Origin: Nitrospinota bacterium
Lineage (GTDB): Bacteria; UBA8248
Length of the DNA: 8,266 bases
Direction of reading: 5' to 3'
NCBI GenBank assembly: GCA_011523725.1
Contig: WTGD01000046.1
Location: 1-8,266 of the forward strand
A program made the translations under genes and the position numbers. Below, piece after piece: positions 1 through 8,266 of this stretch; the stretch's first letter is position 1; the number at the start of each line of letters is the position of its first letter. Below the pieces are notes generated by a model. It did not search any database, was not told the origin of the DNA, and was given only the letters and a program-made list of their open reading frames with translations.

Positions 1-134
1 ATCAGGATGCGAGCGAGAGTGAGGCTGTTCGCGAGCGTGAATTTTTCTCCGGTTCCACTCGCGATAAGGCGCGAGGCCGCTTCTCGCCAGCCTGTGGGAG
101 AAGCGTCAGATTTTTGTGGCTTCACCTCGGACAT
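1..134 (-). CDS. pgsA: N-terminus of a CDP-alcohol phosphatidyltransferase, probably PgsA (partial, runs off left edge)
   Basis: Reading the minus strand from an ATG at 134-132 gives 44 open codons that reach the window edge without a stop. The fragment starts MSEVKPQKSD and ends KFTLANSLTLARIL. That last stretch matches the usual opening of phosphatidylglycerophosphate synthase and relatives, in which an 'LPNLLTLLRIL'-like segment leads into the first membrane helix. The family transfers a phosphatidyl group from CDP-diacylglycerol to an alcohol such as glycerol-3-phosphate in the inner membrane. The diagnostic DG-x2-AR-x8-G-x3-D-x3-D motif lies outside the window, so a phosphatidylserine synthase or another family member cannot be excluded. 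The start lies 2 bases after the sigma-factor stop (137-139), with only a weak GAG upstream, suggesting translational coupling. About 30 hydrophilic residues precede the family-like segment, longer than the usual PgsA N-terminus. The reading frame is fairly sure; the exact family member is inference. Confidence 0.6.
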   Translation of the reverse strand, partial: MSEVKPQKSDASPTGWREAASRLIASGTGEKFTLANSLTLARIL

Positions 135-136
135 CG

Positions 137-1126
137 TCAACTCAGAAAATCATGCAGGGTCTGGTGGCTGCTTTCCGCGCGAAAGCGATTTATCACTTTT
201 TTCTCTATCTGTCTGATTCTTTCGCGCGATAGCCCGAGTTTGCTCCCGATTTCTTCGAGCGTCATCGCCTCTCCGTCGAAGCCGTAGCGCATACGAATGA
301 TGTCACGCTCTCTCGGGTCGAGTTCTGCAAGCAGGTCCTCCACTTCCTCTTCCAGAGAGTGCTGCACTACGTTTTCCTCCACGGATGCGGCGCTTTGCTC
401 TTCGAGTAAATCGAGATAGCTGGTGTCGTCGTCGGGAGAGATAGTGGCATCGAGAGAAAGATATTTCCGATTCGCGCGTATGAGTTTCTCGATGTCCGCC
501 ACTTTTATGTTCAACCGTTCGGACAATTCAAATGTTGTTGGTTCACGCCTGAATTCCTGCCGGAGCTTCTCGTACATGATGGAGATTTTATGCAGAAGAC
601 CGGCCTGCTTGACGGGCAGCCGGACGGTGCTCCTCTGATTCGCCAGAGCGTGCATGATGCTTTGACGAATCCACCATACGGCGTAGGTAATGAGTTTTAC
701 GCCGCGCTCCGGCTCGAAGCGTTTGATCGCGTTGATCAACCCGATGTTTCCCTCATTTATCAAATCCTCGAGTGAAAGCCCGAAGTTTTTGTAGCGGTTC
801 GCCACGTTGACGACGTATCTTAAATTCGAACGAACGAGTTTGTTAAATGCTTCTTCATCCCCTTCTCTGGCCTCGATGGCGAGTGCGTGCTCCTCATCGC
901 GCGTGAGAATGGGGTGGACGCCGATGTTTCTGAGATAGAGGGACAGTGTGTCCACGGCGGGAGAGGCGGGCGCATCTTCGTCTGAATCACCGGGGGAATC
1001 GGAAAGCGTGGGCGCATTCTCCGTTTCGTTTATCGTGTGGGAATTCGTTTCTTTCGTATCGGGTGCCTCGTCACGTCCGGTAGGCAAAGTTCTGTCCTCG
1101 GACTCGCCTTCATTCGGCTCAGTCAT
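137..1126 (-). CDS. RNA polymerase sigma-70 family factor, RpoD/RpoS type, 329 aa
   Basis: This is a primary-like or group 2 sigma factor that directs RNA polymerase to -35/-10 promoters. Residues 1-57 are an acidic, Ser/Thr/Pro-rich tail with no domain. Region 1.2 spans about 58-90 (DTLSLYLRNIG). Region 2 spans about 95-165, with NLRYVVNVANRY, the core-binding DLINEGNIGLINAIKRFEPE, and the melting/-10 segment TYAVWWIRQSI containing the tandem Trp pair W151-W152. Region 3 follows RSTVRLPVK to about 250. Region 4 spans about 258-320, with the helix-turn-helix TLEEIGSKLGLSRERIRQIE at 289-308 that reads the -35 box. Region 1.1 and the large non-conserved insert of E. coli RpoD are absent, so the size resembles RpoS or the short SigA of several phyla. 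Which of these it is cannot be decided here. The ATG at 1126 is preceded by only a weak GAG. It follows bamD by 51 bases and probably shares its transcript. Confidence 0.95.
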   Translation of the reverse strand: MTEPNEGESEDRTLPTGRDEAPDTKETNSHTINETENAPTLSDSPGDSDEDAPASPAVDTLSLYLRNIGVHPILTRDEEHALAIEAREGDEEAFNKLVRSNLRYVVNVANRYKNFGLSLEDLINEGNIGLINAIKRFEPERGVKLITYAVWWIRQSIMHALANQRSTVRLPVKQAGLLHKISIMYEKLRQEFRREPTTFELSERLNIKVADIEKLIRANRKYLSLDATISPDDDTSYLDLLEEQSAASVEENVVQHSLEEEVEDLLAELDPRERDIIRMRYGFDGEAMTLEEIGSKLGLSRERIRQIEKKVINRFRAESSHQTLHDFLS

Positions 1127-1140
1127 CGAGAATTGCTCGA
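1126..1140 (-). promoter_or_regulatory. Small hairpin over the sigma-factor ribosome binding site and start codon
   Basis: On the minus strand TCGAG (1140-1136) and CTCGA (1130-1126) are perfect complements around the five-base loop CAATT. The 5' arm contains GAG, the only Shine-Dalgarno candidate (9 bases before the ATG), and the 3' arm ends on the A of the start codon. If formed, it would mask translation initiation. A five-pair stem is short and may be coincidental, so a regulatory role is inference only. Confidence 0.3.
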
Positions 1141-1177
1141 ATGTAACTGAGTTGTTTGGACAAGATGAGTTGGATAG

Positions 1178-1951
1178 TCATTTTTTGCTCGTGAGTGCGA
1201 GAAGCCTGTTATATGCAGGAGAAGCGTACTGGTCATCGGGATACGACTCTAAAAGTAAGCCATAGGCTTCTCCTGCTTTCTTGAAGCTTTCCTCTATTCT
1301 GTAGCTTTCCCCCAGCTTGTACATGGCTTCAGCGCGTACGTAGGGAACATCTTCGAAATCACGGATAATTTCTCTGTAGCGCGGAATCGCAGAGACTCGT
1401 AGATTTGTCCTGAAGTAGAAATTCGCGATAAACAGAGCGTTTTGGGCAAGATGTTCTCTTAACTCTAATGTTTTCTGCTTTGCATCGGTCGTATATTCCG
1501 AGCCGGGGAAACGGCGCACGAGAGTCTGAAAGTTTTCAAGCGCATCTCTTGCAACGGATGCGTCCTGGTCAATGTCGAGGTTCCTTTGATAATCGCTCAT
1601 CGCGAGGAAATAGTATGCTTTCGGCGTTCCAGCGCTAACAGGGTAGAGGCGCACATATTCAGCGTATTGGAGCTTCGATTCGATGTATTCTTCCGCGTGG
1701 TAGTATGAATCTCCCAGACTCAACAGCGCGCTTCGGCGGTGTTTGCTGTCGGGATATTCTTCCAGCAAGCGCTTGAACGCGAGGCGCGCCGCCTCGAAGC
1801 GTTCAGCCCGCATATCCTCCTCGCCGATGACGAGCAATTCTCCGGGCGACGCCTGTTCCTTGGGGCGGGAGACGCATCCACTCAGGATGAGGAGCACGCA
1901 AACCAAGGAGAAAGCAACTGTCATGAGGTCGTTTGTAGCGCGATTGAACAT
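1178..1951 (-). CDS. bamD: Outer membrane protein assembly factor BamD-like lipoprotein (ComL/YfiO family), 257 aa
   Basis: BamD is the essential lipoprotein partner of BamA in the complex that folds beta-barrel proteins into the outer membrane. It sits on the periplasmic face of that membrane. The N-terminus has a charged start, a hydrophobic stretch at about 10-24, and the lipobox LSGC with the lipidated cysteine at residue 26. The rest is all-helical with about five tetratricopeptide-like repeats (near 38-70, 75-106, 112-150, 170-205 and 207-240). Typical phrases are AERFEAARLAFKRLLEEYPDS, GDSYYHAEEYIESKLQYAEY, FQTLVRRFPGSEY and YKLGESYRIEESFKKAGEAY. The length is close to the family norm of about 245-260. 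The ATG at 1951 has a GAG 6 bases upstream, and the signal peptide fits this start. A consensus promoter lies in the 94-base gap upstream; the sigma-factor gene follows after 51 bases. A generic TPR lipoprotein is the alternative. Confidence 0.88.
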   Translation of the reverse strand: MFNRATNDLMTVAFSLVCVLLILSGCVSRPKEQASPGELLVIGEEDMRAERFEAARLAFKRLLEEYPDSKHRRSALLSLGDSYYHAEEYIESKLQYAEYVRLYPVSAGTPKAYYFLAMSDYQRNLDIDQDASVARDALENFQTLVRRFPGSEYTTDAKQKTLELREHLAQNALFIANFYFRTNLRVSAIPRYREIIRDFEDVPYVRAEAMYKLGESYRIEESFKKAGEAYGLLLESYPDDQYASPAYNRLLALTSKK

Positions 1952-2002
1952 GGCATTCTCTATTGAAAAGAAATATCGTCGAGCAACTCTGGTTCATTTT
2001 GA

Positions 2003-2032
2003 ATCTTAGGAGAGCATCAAAGCAGGTGTCAA
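2003..2032 (-). promoter_or_regulatory. Sigma-70-type promoter for bamD and the sigma-factor gene
   Basis: On the minus strand a perfect -35 hexamer TTGACA (2032-2027) is followed after 18 bases by TAAGAT (2008-2003), which matches 4 of 6 positions of TATAAT. Transcription would start near 1996, giving an untranslated leader of about 45 bases before the bamD ATG. It lies just past the stop of the transglycosylase gene (2046-2048), in the intergenic gap, where a promoter is expected. No rho-independent terminator is visible in the gap, so read-through from upstream is also possible. Confidence 0.6.
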
Positions 2033-2045
2033 GAAACCTTTGATT

Positions 2046-3845
2046 CTAGCGGCGAACGATGAGTTTTTCTCCGGGAAAAATTTTGGCCGAGGCGCTCAGC
2101 CGATTCCAGACGAGGAGAGATTTCGTTGAAATTCCGTATCGTTTGGCGATGAGCCAGATGTTCTCTCCCGGGCCGACGAGATGGTGCAATGGTCTATCTG
2201 GATTTTTTTTCTCGCTCTTTTCGACCTTTGCAGGGCGTTTGGGGGAAGGGAGGTGAATTTTCATGCCGATGCGCAAGCGTTTCGGATTGAGGCCGGTATT
2301 GATGCGCATGAGTTCTTGGGTGGAGATACCGTATTTTTGCGCGATCAGCCAGAAATTTTCACCTCGTCGTACGACATGCAACTGTGGCATGGGTGTGTTC
2401 CCATTTGCCAATGCGGCGTTTTGTAGAGGCGCCTTCAGCTTTTTAGGTGATTGGGGCAGAAGAATTTTGGTGCCCACTTGAAGTTTTCTGGGATGGAGAT
2501 GGGTGTTCATCTCGAGCAGCCTGTCTAGCGGGACTCCGAATCTCTGCGCGATGGCGCCGAAAGTATCGCCTGGCTGTATGCGGTAACCGTTGGGAGAGGA
2601 GGAATATCTCTCGGTCAGTTCCGCGAGTTTTGCGGCAAATTCCTTTGCTTCTCCATCCGGCAGAAAAAGATGGTATCCATTGCCTGGGGGCGTGACGGAG
2701 GTTCTCAACTCCGCATTGATTTCCCTCAAAGTGCGCAGCGAGACGTTCGAAATACGCGAAATTGCTCTCAAGCTGGTGCCATGAGAAAGTTTGACGATTT
2801 TGTAATTCCAGGAGTTTTCATAATCGATGCCCACGAATCCGAAAACTTCCGGGTTTTTGGCGATTATCATCCCTGCCAGATATTTCGCGACGTAGTTGCG
2901 AGTTTCGTTGGGCAGGTATCTCGTTCTGGCCAGTGACCAGTAGTCTTTTCGCCTCGATCTGCGAATGGCTCTGGCGATGCGGCGCTCCCCCGCGTTGTAT
3001 GCGGCGAGCGCGAGATGCCAATCGCCGAATTCCTCATAAAGTTTCGATAGGTAGACCGCGGCCGCACGCGTGGATTTCATCGGGTGGCGCCGCTCATCCA
3101 GATAATAGTTGATCTTCAGGCCCATCCGCCTCGCGGTGCCCGGCATGAACTGCCAGGGACCGACCGCACCGGCTCTGGAGCGTGCCTTCGGGCTGAATCC
3201 GCTCTCGATAAGAGAGAGATACGCCAGATCCTGCGGCAGTTGGTGTTCCTTCAGAATTTCACGGAACAATTTGATATATCGTCCCCCTCTGCCCAACCAG
3301 ACGGAAAAACTGGCGCGCCCCGGACCCGTGAAGTACTCAATCCACCTATCCACGATGGCGTTGCGAACGACGGGAACGTCGTATAAAAACGCTTTGGGCT
3401 TCTCAGCTTCTGGTGTGGGTGGAGACTTGAGGAATTCTTCGGTTTCAGGCACCGGTAAACTGATGTCATGAGGAGAAGGTTCAGAATCTTTAACCGTCTT
3501 TTCATCCCCTGAATCTACAGGGTCCGGCTGCTTGGTGACTTTATCGGTTTCGTTGTCTTTCGGTTGTATGGACGCCAGGACCTTTGGCGATTCTTTCTGA
3601 GCGATTTCGGGTTGCCTGGGCGCTATGCGTTTTGGAGATAGGAAAACCGCTTCTCGAGGTGGAGCAGAGATCCCCTCCTCGATGGAAACGGTGCCGGTCG
3701 ATTTTTTCGAAGCATCAACATTCGCCTGGATGGCGACATCGCCCGTCAATTTCTTCGGCTGAATTTCATTCTGAGTGACGGGCGCTGCGCTGCAGCCTGC
3801 TGCGAAAACGCAGAGCAGGAAAAAACATCTTCGATTCATTAGCAA
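2046..3845 (-). CDS. mltD: MltD-like membrane-bound lytic murein transglycosylase with LysM repeats, lipoprotein, 599 aa
   Basis: The enzyme cleaves the MurNAc-GlcNAc bond of peptidoglycan, forming 1,6-anhydro ends. Residues 1-18 form a lipoprotein signal (FFLLCVFAAGC, lipidated Cys18), so it should be membrane-anchored in the periplasm. Residues 19-150 are a Lys/Pro/Glu/Ser-rich, probably disordered linker. The SLT catalytic domain (about 185-335) has the catalytic Glu214 in LSLIESGF, then RAGAVGPWQFMPGTA and the LALAAYNAGE motif. A degenerate LysM-like unit (about 348-396) and three clear LysM repeats (about 420-464, 489-533 and 554-598) bind glycan chains. E. coli MltD is smaller, with fewer clear LysM units. 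Two starts are possible: TTG at 3845, with GGAG (3857-3854) 8 bases upstream, and ATG at 3839, 14 bases from it. The better-spaced TTG was kept; the signal peptide works with either. Confidence 0.93.
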   Translation of the reverse strand: MLMNRRCFFLLCVFAAGCSAAPVTQNEIQPKKLTGDVAIQANVDASKKSTGTVSIEEGISAPPREAVFLSPKRIAPRQPEIAQKESPKVLASIQPKDNETDKVTKQPDPVDSGDEKTVKDSEPSPHDISLPVPETEEFLKSPPTPEAEKPKAFLYDVPVVRNAIVDRWIEYFTGPGRASFSVWLGRGGRYIKLFREILKEHQLPQDLAYLSLIESGFSPKARSRAGAVGPWQFMPGTARRMGLKINYYLDERRHPMKSTRAAAVYLSKLYEEFGDWHLALAAYNAGERRIARAIRRSRRKDYWSLARTRYLPNETRNYVAKYLAGMIIAKNPEVFGFVGIDYENSWNYKIVKLSHGTSLRAISRISNVSLRTLREINAELRTSVTPPGNGYHLFLPDGEAKEFAAKLAELTERYSSSPNGYRIQPGDTFGAIAQRFGVPLDRLLEMNTHLHPRKLQVGTKILLPQSPKKLKAPLQNAALANGNTPMPQLHVVRRGENFWLIAQKYGISTQELMRINTGLNPKRLRIGMKIHLPSPKRPAKVEKSEKKNPDRPLHHLVGPGENIWLIAKRYGISTKSLLVWNRLSASAKIFPGEKLIVRR

Positions 3846-3866
3846 GACACTTTCTCCGCTATTTCA

Positions 3867-3901
3867 GGTTGTTCTCTGAGAATGTTCCGGCGGGAACAAC
3901 C
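3867..3901 (-). repeat. Inverted repeat with two mutually exclusive pairings in the mltD leader
   Basis: On the minus strand GGTTGTTC (3901-3894) is perfectly complementary to GAACAACC (3874-3867), with 19 bases between. Nested inside, TGTTCC (3898-3893) pairs with GGAACA (3888-3883) around the tetraloop CGCC. Both pairings use bases 3898-3894, so only one can form at a time. There is no T-run after either, so it does not look like a classical rho-independent terminator. It lies at the expected 5' end of the mltD transcript and 9 bases before the ribosome binding site. It could equally be a protein-binding dyad. Confidence 0.5.
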
Positions 3902-3911
3902 ACCACCAAAG

Positions 3912-3941
3912 AGGATAACAATCACCGATAAGCTTGGTCAA
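3912..3941 (-). promoter_or_regulatory. Possible sigma-70-type promoter for mltD
   Basis: On the minus strand TTGACC (3941-3936, 5 of 6 to TTGACA) is followed after 18 bases by TATCCT (3917-3912, 4 of 6 to TATAAT). It begins 5 bases after the purF stop. Transcription would start near 3905, just before the inverted repeat at 3901-3867. It is the best-placed candidate in the 101-base gap between purF and mltD, but the -10 box is poor. Confidence 0.45.
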
Positions 3942-3946
3942 ATTCA

Positions 3947-5395
3947 TTATGCTCGGTGCTCCGAGGTGCGCGAATCCCGGAAAAGAGAGAGCTGATAGTC
4001 GCTTGGCTCAACCGGGATTGGATAATTTCCGGAAAAACAGGCCGTGCAAAACGATTCTTCATTCGGGTGAACACAGCGAAGCAGCCCCTCCAGGGATAAA
4101 TAGCGGAGGCTGTCCGCCCCCAGGAATTGCCGGATTTCCTCCACGCTGTTCGAAGATGCCTTCAGTTCCGCGAGGGTAGGCATATCGATGCCGAAGAAAC
4201 ATGGATGGGTGATGGGGGGAGAACTGATGCGCATGTGAACTTCTCTTGCGCCCGCTCGGCGGATGAGTTCAACGATCTTCTTGCTCGTCGTGCCCCTGAC
4301 GAGGGAGTCATCGACCACAACGACTCGTTTATCCGCCAGGAACTCTTTCATGGGGTTCAATTTCAGTTTAACGCCGAAATTTCGTATGGACTGCTCGGGT
4401 TCGATAAACGTGCGGCCCACATAGTGATTGCGAATCAGCCCCCATTCAAAAGGTAAGCCCGATGCGTCTGAGTATCCGAGCGCGGCGGATAGACCTGAGT
4501 CCGGAACGGGCGTGACGATATCCGCCTCCACATCGTCTTTCTCGGCGAGGTGGGCGCCCAGTTTTCGCCTCACGGCGTAGGCGTTTTTCCCGAAAATGAA
4601 GCTGTCCGGACGGGCGAAATATATGAACTCGAAAATACATTGGCGATGTTCAACAGACGCAGAATGGGTGAGGCTTCTTAATCCGTTTTGATCGATTATG
4701 ACCATCTCGCCGGGTTCTATTTCGCGAATATATTCGGCATCAATCAAATCGAGTGCGCACGTTTCACTCGCAAGAACCCAGCAATCGCCCCCGGTCTCGC
4801 TCGCTGGGAGTTTGCCTAAGACCAGTGGGCGGAAGCCTCTGGGGTCGCGGATGCCAATCAACTTATCCTCTGTCATCATCATGAGCGAATAAGCGCCTTC
4901 CAGCCGTTGGATGGCTTCGATGATGGCTCCCTCGGTGGTTTTCTCATCGGAGCGCGCGATGAGATGCAAGATGACCTCGCTGTCCGTCGTGCTGCGGAAT
5001 ATGGAGCCGTTCTCTTCGAGTTCCTCGCGCAGGGCGCCGCCGTTGACGAGGTTTCCGTTGTGACCGAGGGCGAGCGTTCCTTTGGCGTAGTCGACCAGGA
5101 ACGGTTGGGCGTTTTTGATATCCGAATGCCCGGCGGTGGAATAGCGGTTGTGTCCGATGGCGATGCGACCTTTAAGCTTGGCGATGCGCTCTTCCGTGAA
5201 AACATCGGCAACAAGACCCATGCCGACTTCGCTGTGCACCCTTTCCCCGTTGGAGGCAACGATGCCCGCGCTCTCCTGTCCTCTGTGTTGGAGTGCGTAG
5301 AGACCCAGATAGGCCAGATTAGCCGCCTCGGGGTGGTCGTAGATACCAAAGACGCCACATTCTTCTTTCGGATGGTCATCTATCCAGACAGACAT
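3947..5395 (-). CDS. purF: Amidophosphoribosyltransferase (glutamine PRPP amidotransferase), 482 aa
   Basis: PurF makes 5-phosphoribosylamine from PRPP and glutamine, the first committed step of purine synthesis, in the cytosol. The start chosen is ATG 5395, 1 base after the purL stop, with GAGGTG (5408-5403) 7 bases upstream; the frame stays open to 5458, but the extra residues resemble nothing in the family. From this start, 12 residues ending in EE precede Cys13 of EECGVFG, matching the short propeptide whose removal exposes the N-terminal cysteine nucleophile in Bacillus-type enzymes. The Ntn glutaminase domain (LQHRGQESAGI, GHNRYSTAG, LGHNGNLVN) is followed by the phosphoribosyltransferase domain with the PRPP loop VVVVDDSLVRGTTS (358-371). 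Cys253, Cys399, Cys450 and Cys453 match the four ligands of the [4Fe-4S] cluster of B. subtilis PurF. The C-terminal tail after the cluster motif is short. It is the last gene of the purine cluster. Confidence 0.97.
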   Translation of the reverse strand: MSVWIDDHPKEECGVFGIYDHPEAANLAYLGLYALQHRGQESAGIVASNGERVHSEVGMGLVADVFTEERIAKLKGRIAIGHNRYSTAGHSDIKNAQPFLVDYAKGTLALGHNGNLVNGGALREELEENGSIFRSTTDSEVILHLIARSDEKTTEGAIIEAIQRLEGAYSLMMMTEDKLIGIRDPRGFRPLVLGKLPASETGGDCWVLASETCALDLIDAEYIREIEPGEMVIIDQNGLRSLTHSASVEHRQCIFEFIYFARPDSFIFGKNAYAVRRKLGAHLAEKDDVEADIVTPVPDSGLSAALGYSDASGLPFEWGLIRNHYVGRTFIEPEQSIRNFGVKLKLNPMKEFLADKRVVVVDDSLVRGTTSKKIVELIRRAGAREVHMRISSPPITHPCFFGIDMPTLAELKASSNSVEEIRQFLGADSLRYLSLEGLLRCVHPNEESFCTACFSGNYPIPVEPSDYQLSLFRDSRTSEHRA

Positions 5396-5396
5396 C

Positions 5397-7630
<2,234 letters not shown>

Positions 7631-7634
<4 letters not shown>

Positions 7635-8266
7635 GATGAGGCCACCATCCGCAGCACGGACATAAACATCTGCAACCCGTCCTCGCCGCCCAGCAGGGAA
7701 TCGCAGCTACGCTCGGGATGCGGCATCAGACCCACTACGTTTCCCGCCAGGTTGCATATACCCGCGATGTTATTCATCGAACCGTTGGGATTCGCTTCGG
7801 GACTCACGCTTCCATCCGCGTCTGTGTAGCGGAAGACTATCTGGTTGTTGTCTTCGAGTTCGGCGAGCGTACCGGGTTCGCAGAAGTAGTTGCCCTCGCC
7901 GTGGGCGATGGTCATTTTGAGAATTTCGTCCGGCTCGATGCCGCAAGTGAAGGGGGTCCTCGAAGTCTCGCATTTGAGCCAGACTTCCTCACAAACGAAG
8001 CGAAGCGACTCGTTTCGCCTTAAGGCCCCGGGCAGGAGGCCCGATTCTGTCAGACACTGAAAGCCGTTGCATATGCCGAGCAGGGGACGCCCCTCCCGGG
8101 CATGCTCGGAGACGGCCTTCATGATGGGCGAGAAGCGCGATATGGCGCCGGCCCTTAGGTAATCCCCGTAGCTGAAGCCTCCGGGAAGTATCACGACTTC
8201 CGCGTCTCCCAGAGAGGTTTCCTTGTGCCAGACGAACCTCACCGGCTGTTTGAGAACGTCCTTGAT
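7631..8266 (-). CDS. purQ: Phosphoribosylformylglycinamidine synthase subunit PurQ (glutaminase), partial at right edge
   Basis: PurQ is the class I (triad) glutamine amidotransferase that hydrolyses glutamine and passes ammonia to PurL. The frame is open to the last base of the window. The 211 visible residues begin IKDVLKQPVRFVWHKETSL, which aligns with PurQ from about residue 22, so roughly 20 N-terminal residues including the start lie outside. The GTG at 8242 is internal, not the start. Visible motifs are LPGGFSYGDYLRAGAISRFS, the nucleophile elbow PLLGICNGFQ (Cys at visible residue 66), IAHGEGNYF, and the catalytic His-x-Glu in MPHPERS (visible residues 183 and 185). The stop at 7631-7633 overlaps the purL start by 4 bases, as expected for coupled synthesis of partner subunits. 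In clusters of this type the gene upstream is commonly purS; it is not in the window. Confidence 0.97.

Noticed and set aside
3871..3887. Two GTTC words on the plus strand resembling the direct-repeat LexA box of alphaproteobacteria (GTTC-N7-GTTC).
   Set aside because: The spacing here is 9, not 7, and a transglycosylase gene is not a typical SOS target.
4879..5379. A 166-codon minus-strand open frame inside purF, rich in Ser, Pro and Arg.
   Set aside because: It is an alternate-frame shadow of purF, with low-complexity composition and no start context.

Overview
The window is a compact stretch in which every gene lies on the minus strand, so it reads from high to low coordinates. The organism is a diderm (Gram-negative-type) bacterium. 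Two predicted lipoproteins of outer-membrane and cell-wall biology are present (a BamD-type assembly factor and an MltD-type lytic transglycosylase). Purine synthesis uses the small PurL plus separate PurQ arrangement (typical of Bacillus and many non-gammaproteobacterial lineages), not the single large PurL of enterics. Base composition is moderately GC-rich. This would fit a deltaproteobacterium in the broad sense or an uncultured diderm phylum, but the sequence does not let me name a taxon.

Right part, 8266 to 3947: a de novo purine cluster, purQ (its first codons lie beyond the right edge), purL and purF. purQ and purL overlap by 4 bases, and purL and purF are separated by 1 base, as in a translationally coupled operon. 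PurQ supplies ammonia to PurL for the FGAR to FGAM step. PurF makes phosphoribosylamine, the first committed step.

Middle, 3946 to 2046: after a roughly 100-base gap with a promoter-like sequence and a hairpin comes a lipoprotein lytic transglycosylase with an SLT domain, one degenerate and three clear LysM repeats.

Left part, 2045 to 1: a second gap holds a good sigma-70-type promoter (perfect TTGACA). It is followed by bamD, a 329-residue sigma-70-family factor (RpoD/RpoS type, lacking region 1.1), and the first 44 codons of a gene that looks like a CDP-alcohol phosphatidyltransferase (pgsA-like) running off the left edge.

No mobile element, CRISPR array, tRNA, rRNA, defence system or new multigene system is visible. 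The content is housekeeping. The more interesting points are the linkage of envelope genes to a sigma factor, possible RNA hairpins before mltD and before the sigma factor, and the domain layout of the transglycosylase. No intergenic stretch exceeds about 100 bases.
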